Of a DNA stretch of 64,000 bases, positions 1 to 11,217 are shown piece by piece. The first letter of the stretch is position 1, and every line of letters begins with the position of its first letter. A program made the translations under genes and the position numbers. A model generated the notes under the pieces. The model was not told the DNA's origin, did no database searches, and saw nothing but the letters and a program-made list of their open reading frames with translations. Source of the stretch: Clusia tigrina (Eukaryota > Arthropoda > Insecta > Diptera > Clusiidae); contig OV050032.1 of the NCBI GenBank assembly GCA_920105625.2, positions 12,956,807-13,020,806 of the forward strand, read 5' to 3'.

Positions 1-75
1 CACCATATCTGCCCAGCTTGGAGAGTTTTCACTAAGCTAATAACATTATAGTCACATATTTTACCAATGTTACCA

Positions 76-1149
76 TGGGCGTCAATGCCTGAGTGCTTGG
101 AGACCTCCTTCTGCGGCAATTCTCCGCCTTACCCCACACATATTTTACGAGTATCAACAGAATTCACTCCTCGACCACATACGAGTACTCGTATCAGTTG
201 AATGAGACTCCACCGTGTTCCTGTTTCTGGTCGAGTTCATATGGCGCTCCAATTGTGCGACGGACCACCACTTCGCTTAACTGATCTTCATTTTTCATTC
301 ACTTTAGCGTGGTTTTCTTCAACCTCCAATTTCACCAGTCATATTAGAACGTGTTTAATCCCATTCTACTCCCCTGAGCTCCTATGAAACCGTGCCGAGC
401 TATTAATCCGACCACTGTTCTCAATAGTAATTAGACTTGGTTCAGGACACGCCTCCTGCGATACGTCAACCATCACAACCACCAGTACCAGTGTCACTGA
501 TTTTTTATATCATGATCGGAACAGAGTCTCAGGTTCAAATAGGGTTGGTTATAAAGTGGTTTCCCCGCATCTTCCCTGGCCAGCTTCACAAGATTTGTCG
601 ACCCTAGCTGAAAACCCTCACGGGCCCCATGAGGATTACGTCAGTTGAAGCAACCTGCTCAACAGTGAGATTGAAACCGAGTTCCCCACAAAAGTATTCT
701 GATCCCGGTGCTGTGCTTTCTTCAGCCTTCCCACTAGATAATCGTTAGTATTATAGTTATTGCCATTTCTATGGTAGGCGTAGTTGAGTGTGCTTCACAC
801 GGACGAATGCAAAGAAATATGTGACTATGTGAACGAGGGAAGATTAATAGCTGAGTCAGTTTTTCATATTCACATTCCTGAGAATTGGCATCGGTGTGGG
901 AAGATCATCTACTAGAAAACTTCTAGTACGGTGACGATCAATAAAGCTGAGCCAATTTACAGATATACGGGGACTATCCTTTCATTAGAACCAGCTAAAA
1001 CGGTGCAGCATTCGTACCGTGCTCGATTGAGCATGTAGACGAATCAGCATTCCGCGTTCATTCTCAGCTATGTTGGTGCGGACTTTCGAAAGATTCTTTA
1101 GCACCATTTGAGTGCCATTCCAAACGATTCCAAGAGAATCAGTGATAAT
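76..1149. repeat. Left arm of 1.08-kb inverted repeat (pair 1)
   Basis: This arm reads as the reverse complement of 4541-5625 with few differences. Matching landmarks are the CTCCAAGCACTCAGGCAT block near 95 (partner near 5600), the block around AGCTCCTATGAAACCGTGC near 380 (partner near 5295), and the TTCGAAAGATTCTTTAGCAC block near 1086 (partner near 4590). Homology stops abruptly at both ends. It contains a small palindrome around ACTAGAA/TTCTAGT near 912. No transposase or long open frame is visible. It could be the terminal arm of a foldback or Galileo-like element, or one of two opposite insertions of the same repeat; the sequence does not decide. Confidence 0.8.
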
Positions 1150-2631
1150 GTGCCGACTTTTATGATGGTTGAAAGGCGGCACTGCAGTAGTCCCTGAACC
1201 GAGATATGTATCAATACATCGGGAGTCTCAGAGTGACGACAGGCGGGGATTCCACCGCTACATCCACTTTGACTACTGATGAGGACTGCACACACGTGTC
1301 CGTACCTGACATTCCTCGTTTTGTTAACTACTCGTACATAACGAGCGCTTCTAGTGCAGTCATTGGAAATGACGATGTGCTCTTGGAACAGCAAAAACAA
1401 TAATTCCACTTGTTCAAATAACTTAATAACGCTCATTGCCCACCTCCCTGGACGACAGCTTTGCACATGCTCAATTTGAGGACATATTCCGAAATTATGG
1501 TCAGTCTGTGCGAAATACACTCATCGAACGCTGCAGCGACATTTCGTGAGCGCAGCGGGAGCAGACCGAGTCCAGCAAAATCGGAAAATTGCATTTCTTG
1601 AGTGGTTGGCCACATGTGCGCCACTGCCGAGGGGGAGCATAAAAATGTTCTTATTGTTTGCCATGCTTGTGCATTTCAAGTGCCCTGATATTTTATGCAC
1701 TTTATTACATTCTTGACCTGCACACTCGGAATTTCACCGCTGGTCACTATGGGCGGGCGACAGTTCTTAGTTGGGATCGTCTTAGTGGCTGTGCTGGTGG
1801 AGTCTGCACTCGGAGTTTGGTTTTCCGTTGGTGGTGCGTTCTGCACATTGTCGTCATTCTAAGCGTTCTGTTCAGGAAAAATGCCACTCAAGTTGAATGC
1901 ATGTTATGTGTGTGTGTGTGTGAGTGTGTGTGTGTGTGTGTGTGTGCTCTGGTGGAGAAATGTGGCACAGATTTGGACCAACGAAATTAAGTAAGTCATG
2001 CTCCACCTAACGAGTCTCCCACTCATGTTACTGGGCGCTGACACACGGTATGAGACCAGTGAACATCTGCTGCCGCTGGAGTAAATGCAGATGCATGTCG
2101 AGGGATACTTTGGCAAAAAACCATCTTCTGTGATGAGGTCCACTTGCAACTGAACGACATTATTAACACCACTACAGCCTTATAAGAGTTCGAAACAATC
2201 ACCCGAACATCGCTCGGTTTCGATCCGCTGCGTTGGTGAGTACCGGAGATTAGTTGCTGTTCGGTGAGGATTGTGGGGGGGAAGGAGTCATCGGAAACAG
2301 CTTCCGAGCTTTAACCATGCATGGAGGTACTCCATCAAGATGGCGGAAGAATTCTTTTACAAGTTTGTATAATGTAAAAAGTTCCCTGGCGAGCTAAAAT
2401 GGGTGCATTAATTGACGCCAATATCCACAAACTGCCTTCTTGAACCTGTCTCCTGTGTCGTGTTGCCTGTATATCCCTGCAATACACCGATTGAGTAGCG
2501 AAGAGCCACAGACGATTTCAAACTTTCAAAACTTCGGAGTTTTACTGAAACATTAAATTTTTATCGGTAACTGGACCTGTCCAATGAGCCACAACCGAAC
2601 TCTATGGCGAGTAACTGGAACGGTGTGGTGT
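1150..2631. other. Unassigned DNA between repeat arm and hAT element
   Basis: No gene is recognisable. It holds a GT dinucleotide run at 1907-1946. The open frames here are short and overlap each other on both strands. A G-run lies near 2274-2281. Confidence 0.5.
1907..1946. repeat. (GT)n microsatellite
   Basis: About 20 GT units with one TGAG interruption. Confidence 0.95.
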
Positions 2632-2810
2632 CAGAGAATACAGAGAAAAGAAACTTAAATGTGAAACGGCAAAGCAGACGGACGTTGTACACGAATCGAC
2701 TCAAATTCGTGATGAGCCCACTCAGAATCGTAGTGAATCCACTCAAAATCGTGGTGTGTCCGCTACGGACGCTGGCAGCGAAAAAAACTTTCCTTTCTCT
2801 GTGTTCTCTG
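2632..2810 (+). mobile_element. hobo-like hAT miniature element, copy A
   Basis: The element is bounded by inverted termini: CAGAGAATACAGAGAAA on the left and the complement of CAGAGAACACAGAGAAA on the right. The first seven bases match the hobo terminus CAGAGAACTGCA. It is 179 bp, too short for a transposase, so non-autonomous. The interior has about three copies of a 21-bp unit built around CCACTCAAAATCGTGG, then the block GGACGCTGGCAGCG. The 7 bases GTGGTGT directly flank both ends, consistent with a target-site duplication (hAT elements usually make 8). Relatives are at 7572, 9648 and 15936. Confidence 0.85.
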
Positions 2811-4346
2811 GTGGTGTTCTTCTCTGAGTGCTAATGGCATTGATAGTTTTGGTTGGCTTATAAAAATATGGTGTGAATTCCTCTTACCTTATTTTTCATT
2901 GCATTGGAAAATCCATTTTCGAAACATGGAAACCCCCACAGAACAAGGTGACTGATGGCTGAAGATGCCGGCCGTTCTTTGTTGGACAACTCCGTCACTC
3001 TACACTCCAAAGGCCATCTTCATCAACTTAAATTAGGATGACTCTGATATATACCTTTCAATCAACCTGAGTTGGTCTGAGATACAATTTCATATATTAA
3101 TAAATCTTGTTCCCAAAGCCCTCCTTTAACGGCCTTCACTTATTTTTATTCCGTCGAATGACTTAGTTCCATATGATCCTAGTTACATTCGGCATGGCCT
3201 CTCCATCGAACTCAACTCGTGCCTCTCCCGTACCAGTTACAGAATGCCTTGAAGGCGTATCTCACCTCCCCCTGAGTCAGCTTAATGGCCGTCTTTTCTT
3301 AATCATCTCCTGAACAAAGAACAAAATCACGCCAAAAGTCTCAAAGTGGAAGCTCTTCGCACACCCATGCTAACTCATTTGTACGTTCAGCTGAGCACTC
3401 GAAGATCAAGTTCGGATTCATTTCATTGCGTTGCTTAAGTGGAAGGCCCCGCTATAGTGTAATTGTGTTTATTAAATTCCTCAGGGAATATCAGCAAATC
3501 GAGCTCCAATGTGGGCCATAGAACTAGGCAAAAGTAATCAAGGAAGTTTCCTTAGACGACGATGTGTTTCTGCGTTGGTTAAGTGATGCTCTCAAAACGT
3601 TGGATTTGTGCGGCTTCAGTCATGCTTAATTCGGTGACACAACGGTCGGAGGTACGCACCCGAGCACATTTGGTCAAACACAATACTCGAAAACACAAAA
3701 AAAAAAATCAAATAAAAAGCAACTGAACATAAAAAAGAAAACAGAACAAATGAAAATATTTTATAACGAGCAAAGTTGTGCGTTCGGTGCCGCAATACAA
3801 GCAGCTGCAGATACAGACACGGATACGGATATGGATATAGCTGGGAGTACACATGCATAAAGCACAACTTTTTGACACTTTCAATTTTCCTTTGATTTAT
3901 TTACCAATTCATATTATTTATTTGGAAAAGTTTTTAATACACAAATCCGTATCGTGCAATGCAGCAATGATTTGTAACTGAATTTGCGTCCGGATTTGTT
4001 TCTAGTTCTGTGTCTATGGCTGTGTCTGCAGCTGCAGCTGAGAGTGGAAGTCGGAGTGGAGCTGGCACCCACAACACTTGTTAATTTTGTGCTAAAACAA
4101 AAGGCAAAGTGAAAAGTTTCTCATATGGCAAGTCAGGCCAGGTGTGTGGGGTGTGGCGTTATGGGCTCGATGCAGAGGCTGATGGCTGAGCCAATACTTG
4201 TTAACTTTGAATGGGAAATCAATTTTCTGTCCATGCATAAATTGCACAGGAACAAAAGTGGAAACTTCGTCGTCTGCAAATGCAGGCAGTACGATTATCG
4301 AACAATTTACTAGTTGCAAATCAGTAGCACTACGATCCAGATCTTT

Positions 4347-4424
<78 letters not shown>

Positions 4425-4540
4425 AACCCTGGCAGACAACCGCTCATGTCCTGTTAATTCGGCCATATAAGACGATTCTTTTGTCATTAAGCGGACTACA
4501 CGGTATCTTTCAATAATGCGACTGATGTTTATCACCCGTC
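2811..4540. other. Unassigned DNA inside inverted-repeat pair 1
   Basis: No gene is recognisable. Apart from the TA tract at 4350-4421, there is an A-rich stretch at 3698-3760 and a hexanucleotide-like run at 3809-3842 (GATACAGACACGGATACGG). Confidence 0.5.
4350..4421. repeat. (TA)36 microsatellite
   Basis: An uninterrupted 72-bp TA run. It is self-complementary and prone to cruciform formation. It creates Ile-Tyr repeats in every frame, which explains the open frames across it. Confidence 0.98.
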
Positions 4541-5625
4541 CTTCACCACTGATTCTCTTGGAATCATCTGGAATGGCACTCAAATAGTGCTAAAGAATCT
4601 TTCGAAACTCCGCACCACCATAGCTGAGAATGAACGCGGAATGCTGATTCGTCTACATGCTCGATCGAGCACGGTACGAATGCTGCACCATTTTAGCTGG
4701 TTCTAACGAATGGCCAGTCCCCGTATCTCTGTCAAATGGCTCAGCTTTATTGATCGTCACCGTACTAGAAGTTCTCTAGTAGATGCTCTTCCCACACCGA
4801 TGCTTATTCTCAGGAATGTGAATATGAAAAACTGACTCAGCTATTAATCTTCCCTCGTTCACATAGTCACATATTTCTTTGCATTCGTCCGTGTGAAGCA
4901 CACTCAACTACGCCTACCATAGAAATGGCAATAATTATAATACTAACGATTATCTAGTGGGAAGGCTGAAGAAAGCACAGCACCGGGATCAGAATACTTT
5001 TGTGGGGAACTCGGTTTCAATCTCACTGTTGAGCAGGTTGCTTCAACTGACGTAATCCTCATGGGGCCCGTGAGGGTTTTCAGCTAGGGTCGACAAATCT
5101 TGTGAAGCTGGCCAGGGAAGATGCGGGGAAACCACTTTATAACCAACCCTATTTGAACCTGAGACTCTGTTCCGATCATCATATAAAAAATCAGTGACTC
5201 TGGTACTGGTGGTTGTGATGGTTGACGTATCGCAGGAGGCGTGTCCTGAACCAAGTCTAATTACTATTGAGAACAGTGTTCGGATTAATAGCTCGGCACG
5301 GTTTCATAGGAGCTCAGGGGAGTAGAATGGGATTAAACACGTTCTAATATGACTGGTGAAATTGGAGGTTGAAGAAAACCGCGCTAAAGTGAATGAAAAA
5401 TGAAGATCAGTTAAGCGAAGTGGTGGTCCGTCGCACAATTGGAGCGCCATATGAACTCGACCAGATACAGGAACACGGTGGAGTCTCATTCAACTGATAC
5501 GAGTACTCGTATGTGGTCGAGGAGTGAATTCTGTTGTGGGGTAGGGCTCGTAAAATATGTGTGGGGTAGGCCGGAGAACCGCCGAAGGAGGAGGTCTCCA
5601 AGCACTCAGGCATGGACGCCCATTG
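4541..5625. repeat. Right arm of 1.08-kb inverted repeat (pair 1)
   Basis: This is the reverse complement of 76-1149, with scattered substitutions such as AAACTCCGCACCACC here against the complement of GGTGCGGACTTTCG in the left arm. The outer end fades after GACGCCCAT (5617-5625), where this arm runs into a second copy of GGTTGAGCAGGTTGCTTCAA (5635-5654); the first copy is inside the arm near 5032. Because the arms are separated by only 3.4 kb, a single-stranded copy could fold back. Confidence 0.8.
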
Positions 5626-5904
5626 TGCCACTATGGTTGAGCAGGTTGCTTCAACTCGCGTAAACCCGCCAGTTACCTTCAAAGTTTATTTTGCATATGT
5701 ACGAGTATGGAACGAAGAAGCAGATGAGTTCGTTAGAAAAGGGGCAGCCAGTAGCTTTACTGGACCTGAACCATGCTGTGCTCTAAATTGGAGCTCCACA
5801 AACTATGAAATTAAGCTGTGGTTAGAAAAAATCGCACCAATATTAGATGGAAACAAAAGATATTAGGCTGGCTAAAACTTTCATGGCATTCCATTCTTTC
5901 AAGA

Positions 5905-6206
5905 GAACTACTGAGATATTGAACTTGACGAGATATTGAACTACTGAGATATTGAACTTGATGAGATATTGAACTTGACGAGATATTGAACTTGACGAGA
6001 TATTGAACTACTGAGATATTGAACTACTGAGATATTGAACTGCTGAGATATTGAACTACTGAGGTATTGAACTACTGAGATACTGAAATTGACGAGATAT
6101 TGAACTACTGAGATATTGAACTTGACGAGATATTGAACTACTGAGATATTGAACTACTGAGATATTGAACTACTGAGATATTGAACTTGGCGAGATATTG
6201 AACTCG
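5905..6206. repeat. 16/17-bp satellite, two interspersed unit types
   Basis: About 17 units of GAGATATTGAACTACT (16 bp) or GAGATATTGAACTTGAC (17 bp) alternate irregularly. The unit types differ only in the last five bases. The array runs directly into the LINE remnant that starts near 6215. The 280 bp between the inverted-repeat arm and this array hold nothing I recognise. Confidence 0.92.
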
Positions 6207-6214
6207 GCCAGACA

Positions 6215-6535
6215 TTCGCATTGTCACGGGAGTTTCGACTGCACTGCAGAGTAATGAAACACTTATACAATACAAGGATCACTCAAAATTACCTGTGTAG
6301 GTTATGTAACGAAGAGGAAGCAGTTGAACATCTGCTTAGTTACTGCAATGGTCTCATATGGACCCGGCTTCGTTACTTAGGCAACCATTTCCTAGAACCG
6401 TCAGAAAGAAATCTCTGAATTCGTTGTGAATATTGAAGTTGGGGAATATTTACAGTGTGACAATAGGTTTTTTTTGTCCGCAGTGACTTGAAGACTAGTT
6501 CCCGCTCTCATTACAATCTTAATCTTAATCTTACA
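6215..6535 (+). mobile_element. LINE remnant 1: ORF2 C-terminus, 3' UTR and CTTAAT tail
   Basis: The open stretch ends with the knuckle CRLCNEEE..EHLLSYC (C-x2-C-x8-H-x4-C), followed by an Arg/Leu-Gly segment. This is the usual C-terminal arrangement of ORF2 proteins in the I, R1, LOA and jockey groups of non-LTR retrotransposons. The frame stops at 6416. A short 3' UTR ends in CTTAATCTTAATCTTAC (6513-6533), a simple-repeat tail of the kind these elements carry. It is strongly 5'-truncated, with no reverse transcriptase domain, so it is dead. Confidence 0.75.
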
Positions 6536-6689
6536 CATGGACTGCACGATGTGATTTCTGGGGTCTTTTCAAAACTCATGAGAAAATTATCCATTCACGT
6601 TTAAAAGACTCGACCACAAATGGTACTGATAGAAACTTATGCTACTTTCACTGGCGAATACCAGTTCAGCTACTGAAACGTGAATATTG

Positions 6690-7100
6690 GCATTTCACTG
6701 GATTAACACACCAGGCCTAAGGGTATCGAAGAGTCTGCTAGGGACATACCACCTAAAGAGATTCGAATCACTCATCAATCTCTCTAAAAATAATCCTAGG
6801 ATGATGACAGGCCTACTCACAGGACACTGTAAATTGAACTGGTGGTCACCTCGGAAGGCGCCTGTAGATTCTGTATGGAGGAAGAGGAGACGTCTTTGCA
6901 TGTGTTGACAGAATGTCCGGCTCTCATGCACACCCGCAGGAAATACTTGGGATTCTTCCAGGGCTCTGCCAGTGATGTGAAACCTCTGTAGCCAAAACTT
7001 GCCATCACGTTTATCCAGAGGATAGGACTCAAAGATGTACTTTGAACCTTTGATGGGGGCCACAATAGATCGAAAGGTCGCGGTGCTTAAATCCCCCTAC
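6690..7100 (+). mobile_element. LINE remnant 2: frameshifted ORF2 C-terminus
   Basis: Reading the plus strand gives a LLTGHCKLNW motif, then after a frame change CMEEEETSLHVLTECPAL and a YLGFFQ segment. These match the RNase H-distal and CCHC-knuckle region of LINE ORF2 proteins. At least one frameshift lies near 6850 and the domain upstream is missing, so this is a pseudogene fragment. It differs in sequence from remnant 1, so two LINE lineages inserted side by side. The following 470 bp to the hAT element at 7572 hold nothing I recognise. Confidence 0.7.
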
Positions 7101-7571
7101 ACACAATAACCAGGCATTTAACCCTTATTTGAGTGGCAATTACGGCCCATCTTACAGCCTACCTCCTCTTTCTTGTGGTATTATTTTCTGCATATGTCCT
7201 TCAATCAGCAAATAAGGAAGCCAACAAAATTCATGTTCATATGTTTTTATTAATCACACAAGTGCACATTTATTTATTTTCCATTCGAAAACCCTTCTTT
7301 GAAGAGATTTCATGCATGTCGAAGTCCACACATCTATGAATCGTAACATGCATGAAGCCTTATTTGAGGATGGGATGTCTAAACCCAATGAATCTCACAC
7401 GCCCAATGAACGCTTCCATATAGGAGCAGCATGCCGAACAAATATTCCTGGAACTGAAAGAGAAAAATTAAAAATCAACTTCTAATTATCCAGCACATCC
7501 CTCAACGATCCTGTTAGTTCAACGAATTCTGCTGTTCTAAAATTCTCGAATAATTTTACGCATTTGAGAAC

Positions 7572-7889
7572 CAGAGAACACAGAGAAGGTAAAGTCTTTT
7601 TCGCTGCCAGCGTCCCTAGCGGACACACCACGATTTTGAGTGGATTCAACACGATTCTGAATGGATTCGCCATGATTCTGAGTGGATTCACCACGATTTT
7701 GAGTGGATTCACCACGATTTTGAGTCGATTCACCACAATTTTGAGTGGATTCACCACGATTTTGAGTGGATTCGCCACGATTTTGAGTGGATTCGCCACG
7801 ATTTTGAGTCGATTCCTGTATAACGTCCGTCTGCTTTATTTCACTGGTTTGCCGTTTGAGGTTTAAGTGTCTTTTCTCTGTATTCTCTG
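7572..7889 (-). mobile_element. hobo-like hAT miniature element, copy B
   Basis: Termini are CAGAGAACACAGAGAA and the complement of CAGAGAATACAGAGAAA. It is 318 bp, larger than copies A and C because the internal 21-bp unit is expanded to roughly nine copies. Flanks TTGAGAAC (7564-7571) and CTGAGAAC (7890-7897) form an 8-bp target-site duplication with one mismatch. The open frames in three readings are a by-product of the 21-bp (7-codon) period. Confidence 0.87.
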
Positions 7890-7897
7890 CTGAGAAC

Positions 7898-8603
7898 TCT
7901 CTCCACAATTGCCAACTTTCAGCACAGACTTCTGTTTAAACGAAGGGCATTGCCAATATTCTGCGGAGAAAGAAATGGAGACAGATTGCACGACAATTGC
8001 AGCGCCATCATCGGGAACACTATTCAGCACCCAGAATTTCCAATTTTAGAGATTTTAATATAAATATCCTATTAGTTTCCACAAATCCTTAATACTGCGA
8101 TTTATAGCAGAGCAGAACTTAGAGATACTCTTATTTGATGTAAGCAACATTGCGCAATTTCCTTTGGAAAGAGATATATGTACATAGGGAGAATAGAATT
8201 TATTGCCGGAAAGAGACCAGTCACTTATCTGAGACAGATCACAGTTTCTTCTTGAGTTAAGATAACTAGCAATCTCATAATTGAAGATTCTTTAAAACGC
8301 TCAAATTCCCAAACAAACAAACAAACAACAAAAAAAGATCCTTCATAGTCGAATACAACCCTGAGTACCTATATACGAGACGTTTCTGGAATTTCTTTTG
8401 GAAGTCCACTGGACGTGACCGCATTCCAATCGGCGAAAGTTCTGGAAAATCGCCGCTGAATGGAAGTAACTCACTCGCTGGTTATTCGGTGGGGAAGTAA
8501 GTTTTGTCACACGATTGCCTCTTTGCAAACGACTCACACGCCACTCGATATCTCGTGGTCTCTGGAGAAGGTTCTGCGATTACGTATCGGTACGCTGTAG
8601 ACT
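7898..8603. other. Upstream region of the Rad23-like gene
   Basis: No other gene is visible. The last ~260 bp, from about 8340, are less AT-rich than the preceding DNA and are a plausible place for the promoter and 5' UTR. I see no clear TATA box close to the start codon, so the transcription start cannot be placed. Confidence 0.4.
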
Positions 8604-9314
8604 ATGATTATACAAGTAAAACTAATAAACGGAAAAGTGCTGGCGTGCGACATTGAAAGTACACGCACTGTTTGGGAGCTGAAGCACTTCATTTGCGATT
8701 TGCCCGACATCACCATCGAGCCGGACGTGTATCAATTGATATACTTGGGAGAAACTTTGCATGACGCCGCTGTTCTTCATTATTTGAAGATCAATAAGAA
8801 AAAGTTTTTAATTTTTGCACCGAAAGAGCTGCCGTTGTACATGCAGGAAATTGTCAATGATATGGAGAAAAAAGTTGACAAAGACCACGAACCGGAAGAC
8901 ATGTTCGGGCAGGAGCCCGATTTGGCTGCCATGGACTTAAACGATGCCGAAGCGAAAAATCAATTCTTCGAGTCGGGCTGGATTTACGACAGCATCAAGC
9001 TCTCGCAGTTCCTTGGACAAAGCCAGAGAATTCTGGAGGCGCAACTACATGAATTGCACATGCTGGCCGCCAACAGTAGTTCCGACCTGGCAGAAACTAT
9101 CCGCATCAGCGACAATCAACTACAACGCTTGGAAGACAACCGCAACGATGACGTGTACGACTTCGACAACACGTTCGAGCAGCGCTCGGCTATAAACCGA
9201 ATGGTTAGCTACGGCTTCTCGCGCAGCATGTCTGTGCTGTCCTACACCATCTGCGAACAGGACGAGAGGAAAGCTGTCGAAATGCTCCTCAAGCACTTGA
9301 ACAAGAGCGAGTAA
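8604..9314 (+). CDS. Rad23-like UBL-UBA ubiquitin-receptor protein (short form)
   Basis: This 236-residue intronless frame is the only convincing gene. Residues 1-74 form a ubiquitin-like fold: the pattern around VKLINGK and LIYLGETLHD matches ubiquitin's VKTLTGK and LIFAGKQLED, with hydrophobic residues at the Leu8 and Ile44 positions. There is no terminal Gly-Gly, so it is not a conjugated modifier. Residues ~128-182 resemble the helical XPCB/STI1 segment of Rad23. Residues ~195-233 (AINRMVSYGF ... AVEMLLKHL) match the second UBA of Rad23. Rad23 proteins carry ubiquitylated substrates to the proteasome and stabilise XPC; the same role is inferred here. The first UBA is absent and the protein is far shorter than a typical Rad23. 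D. melanogaster has a second Rad23-like gene (CG10694), a possible relative; orthology is not shown. The start is the first ATG of the frame, giving a complete UBL. Confidence 0.9.
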   Translation: MIIQVKLINGKVLACDIESTRTVWELKHFICDLPDITIEPDVYQLIYLGETLHDAAVLHYLKINKKKFLIFAPKELPLYMQEIVNDMEKKVDKDHEPEDMFGQEPDLAAMDLNDAEAKNQFFESGWIYDSIKLSQFLGQSQRILEAQLHELHMLAANSSSDLAETIRISDNQLQRLEDNRNDDVYDFDNTFEQRSAINRMVSYGFSRSMSVLSYTICEQDERKAVEMLLKHLNKSE

Positions 9315-9365
9315 GTTCGATTCCCAATTAGAATTCATTTTTTCAGTTAAGAGTGTTCAATTTTC

Positions 9366-9371
9366 AATAAA
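9366..9371 (+). terminator. AATAAA polyadenylation signal
   Basis: A canonical hexamer lies 52 nt after the TAA stop of the Rad23-like gene, in sequence otherwise poor in coding signal. This spacing suits a short 3' UTR. Confidence 0.65.
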
Positions 9372-9647
9372 ACAAAATTTAAACTTCGTTTTGCTTTTCT
9401 CTTTGGTACTCTCTGCTTTTCGTTCTTCTCATCCTTTCCGCTTGGTAGCGAGTGCGTTGTCACACAAAAACCTATCAGAATATGAAAGTCACGTGAAGGA
9501 GAGAATTTTGTGGTTAGATTTCTCTCGCTGTAAAAGAGACGAGTAGCGGCCGAGCGAGTAGCAAACACATGGCTCAAACGAGAAAGGTAGTATCGCCAAA
9601 GCTGTCTGCGTCCACCTTCCTGAGAAAGAAAGACATTGTGCTGAATA

Positions 9648-9775
9648 ATCTCAGAGTGGATCCACTCAGAATTGTGGTGGATCCACTCAGAATCGTGGTG
9701 AATCCACTCAAAATCGTGGTGAGTCCGCTGCGGACGCTGGCAGCGAAAAAGAGATTATTTTCTCTGTGTGCTCTG
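9648..9775 (+). mobile_element. hobo-like hAT miniature element, copy D, 5' degraded
   Basis: The right terminus is intact apart from one change (TTTTCTCTGTGTGCTCTG). The GGACGCTGGCAGCG block and about four 21-bp units are present. The left terminus is lost or too diverged to place, so no target-site duplication can be assigned. It lies about 330 bp after the Rad23-like gene. Confidence 0.75.
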
Positions 9776-10132
9776 GTTTGAACTCACTAGAATCTATGGA
9801 AATATCTTTCTTGATATGCCTCTCTCTTCCATCTGTCGCCATTGTTTTCTGATCAGTTCATTCCGCTGATTGGCACCGGGTTTTCATAGGCTCAAACACC
9901 AAGTAAGCTACACAACCAATGCCAATTTTCTTATTTAGAGATCAAACCTTTCATTTCGAGGCATACAGAACCAGTGAAGAACTTCCACCTTAGGATATAC
10001 TTATGCAATTTAAACAGCACACCTACCCCGAAGAGATTATAGTGGCCTGATTGAGTAAACGTAATTCCGTGGTTTCCACGTCCAGGTGTTTGTGGCCAGC
10101 ACATTTGGTGCCCGTGATTTACTTTGCACAGG
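9776..10132. other. Unassigned DNA before inverted repeat 2
   Basis: Nothing recognisable. Confidence 0.4.
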
Positions 10133-11217
10133 CTGTAATCAGAACGTATGTCGACGACAGTGTAAGAGGGCGTAGACGTGATGCTGTGTTGCGCGTGGGG
10201 ATTATAATAAATACGAGTATGTGAGCGGATGCAATAACAGGGCTGTTTGCCTGCGTGCCGCCCAGCCGCATGAGAGGATGAGAACATGTCACAGTTGCCA
10301 GATTGCTAGTGCATAATTTAATCCATTGTCATCCCAGTCAATCCATCCCAATTGAGTTCCATCAGGTGGCTTCGAAGCAGCACGTATCGACAAGGTCCTG
10401 CATCTGGTACTGGTATGCCTGCGCGGACTCGTGATGTTGCGACTTGTAGCCAACTTTTTAATGGCAAGACAAATGCCGACTTCGATTGCAAGTAACTTCA
10501 TTGTGGCCGACCCAAAAACTGCACCCCTGACTTACACAGTCTCTTGGTCTGGCGCGTTTTGTGCCCGAGCCAAAGCCAAAGTGAAATTAACTCCTTTGGC
10601 AGAGTGACAAAAGTTGTTTTGGTCGTCGGTGCTGGGTTTCGGTTTTCGCTTGAGTTAATTAATGTCTCCCAACAAAAGAACGAAAACCCTCCAGAGCCAC
10701 ATCATTTTTGAGAGTGTCCAAACGAGAAAAGAAGTGCAAAAGGATGAGGAAAACGCCTGCCAAATGTGCTGCCACAGAAGGGGCACATCTAAGGAAGGCA
10801 GCCATAATATACTCCTCATAAGAACATAATCGTCAATAGCACACTGTCCCTCATTCTGTGGTGGCTACTTTGAAATATTCATGAGGACGTTCCAGGAGTA
10901 TGGCATTAAAGTCGCACGCACACGCTGAAGTTTTCGATTGTGGCTTATTCTGTGAATTCCATTTCTTTGTTGCTCGTTAACCTGAATATTTCCATGATTT
11001 CTGCAACAACACAGCGGACAATCAAATGAAAAGTCCCCAACGGTGCTCTGTTAAATTCTCCGACCACTGTCAATTGGTACCAAATCTGAAAAGTTTCGAA
11101 AGTACTCTTAAATGTTTTGTGTTCCAGCCTGGATTGCTCTTTGTTCAGGCTAAGTGGGCTGAGGTGGACCACCGATATGGCAATCCCAGAGACAATAGTC
11201 ACTTTGTATGTAATCGT
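10133..11217. repeat. Left copy of 1.08-kb inverted repeat (pair 2)
   Basis: The reverse complement of this stretch recurs at 33901-34967 with high identity. Shared landmarks include the GTCGTCGACATAC block (10146-10160 against ~34935), a 70-codon frame beginning MKLLAIEVG on the minus strand here, and the CACTTTGTATGTAATCG end. The shared frames carry non-synonymous changes (Phe/Leu, Arg/Trp, Gly/Val) as readily as silent ones, which argues against coding. The nature of the repeat is unknown; no terminal repeats or transposase are visible. Confidence 0.82.

Noticed and set aside
5905..6206. CRISPR array
   Set aside because: Units are contiguous with no unique spacers, and the window is eukaryotic.
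10289..10501. 70-codon conserved frame (repeated at 34616-34828)
   Set aside because: Conserved only because the DNA is duplicated; replacements are as frequent as silent changes and no family is recognised.
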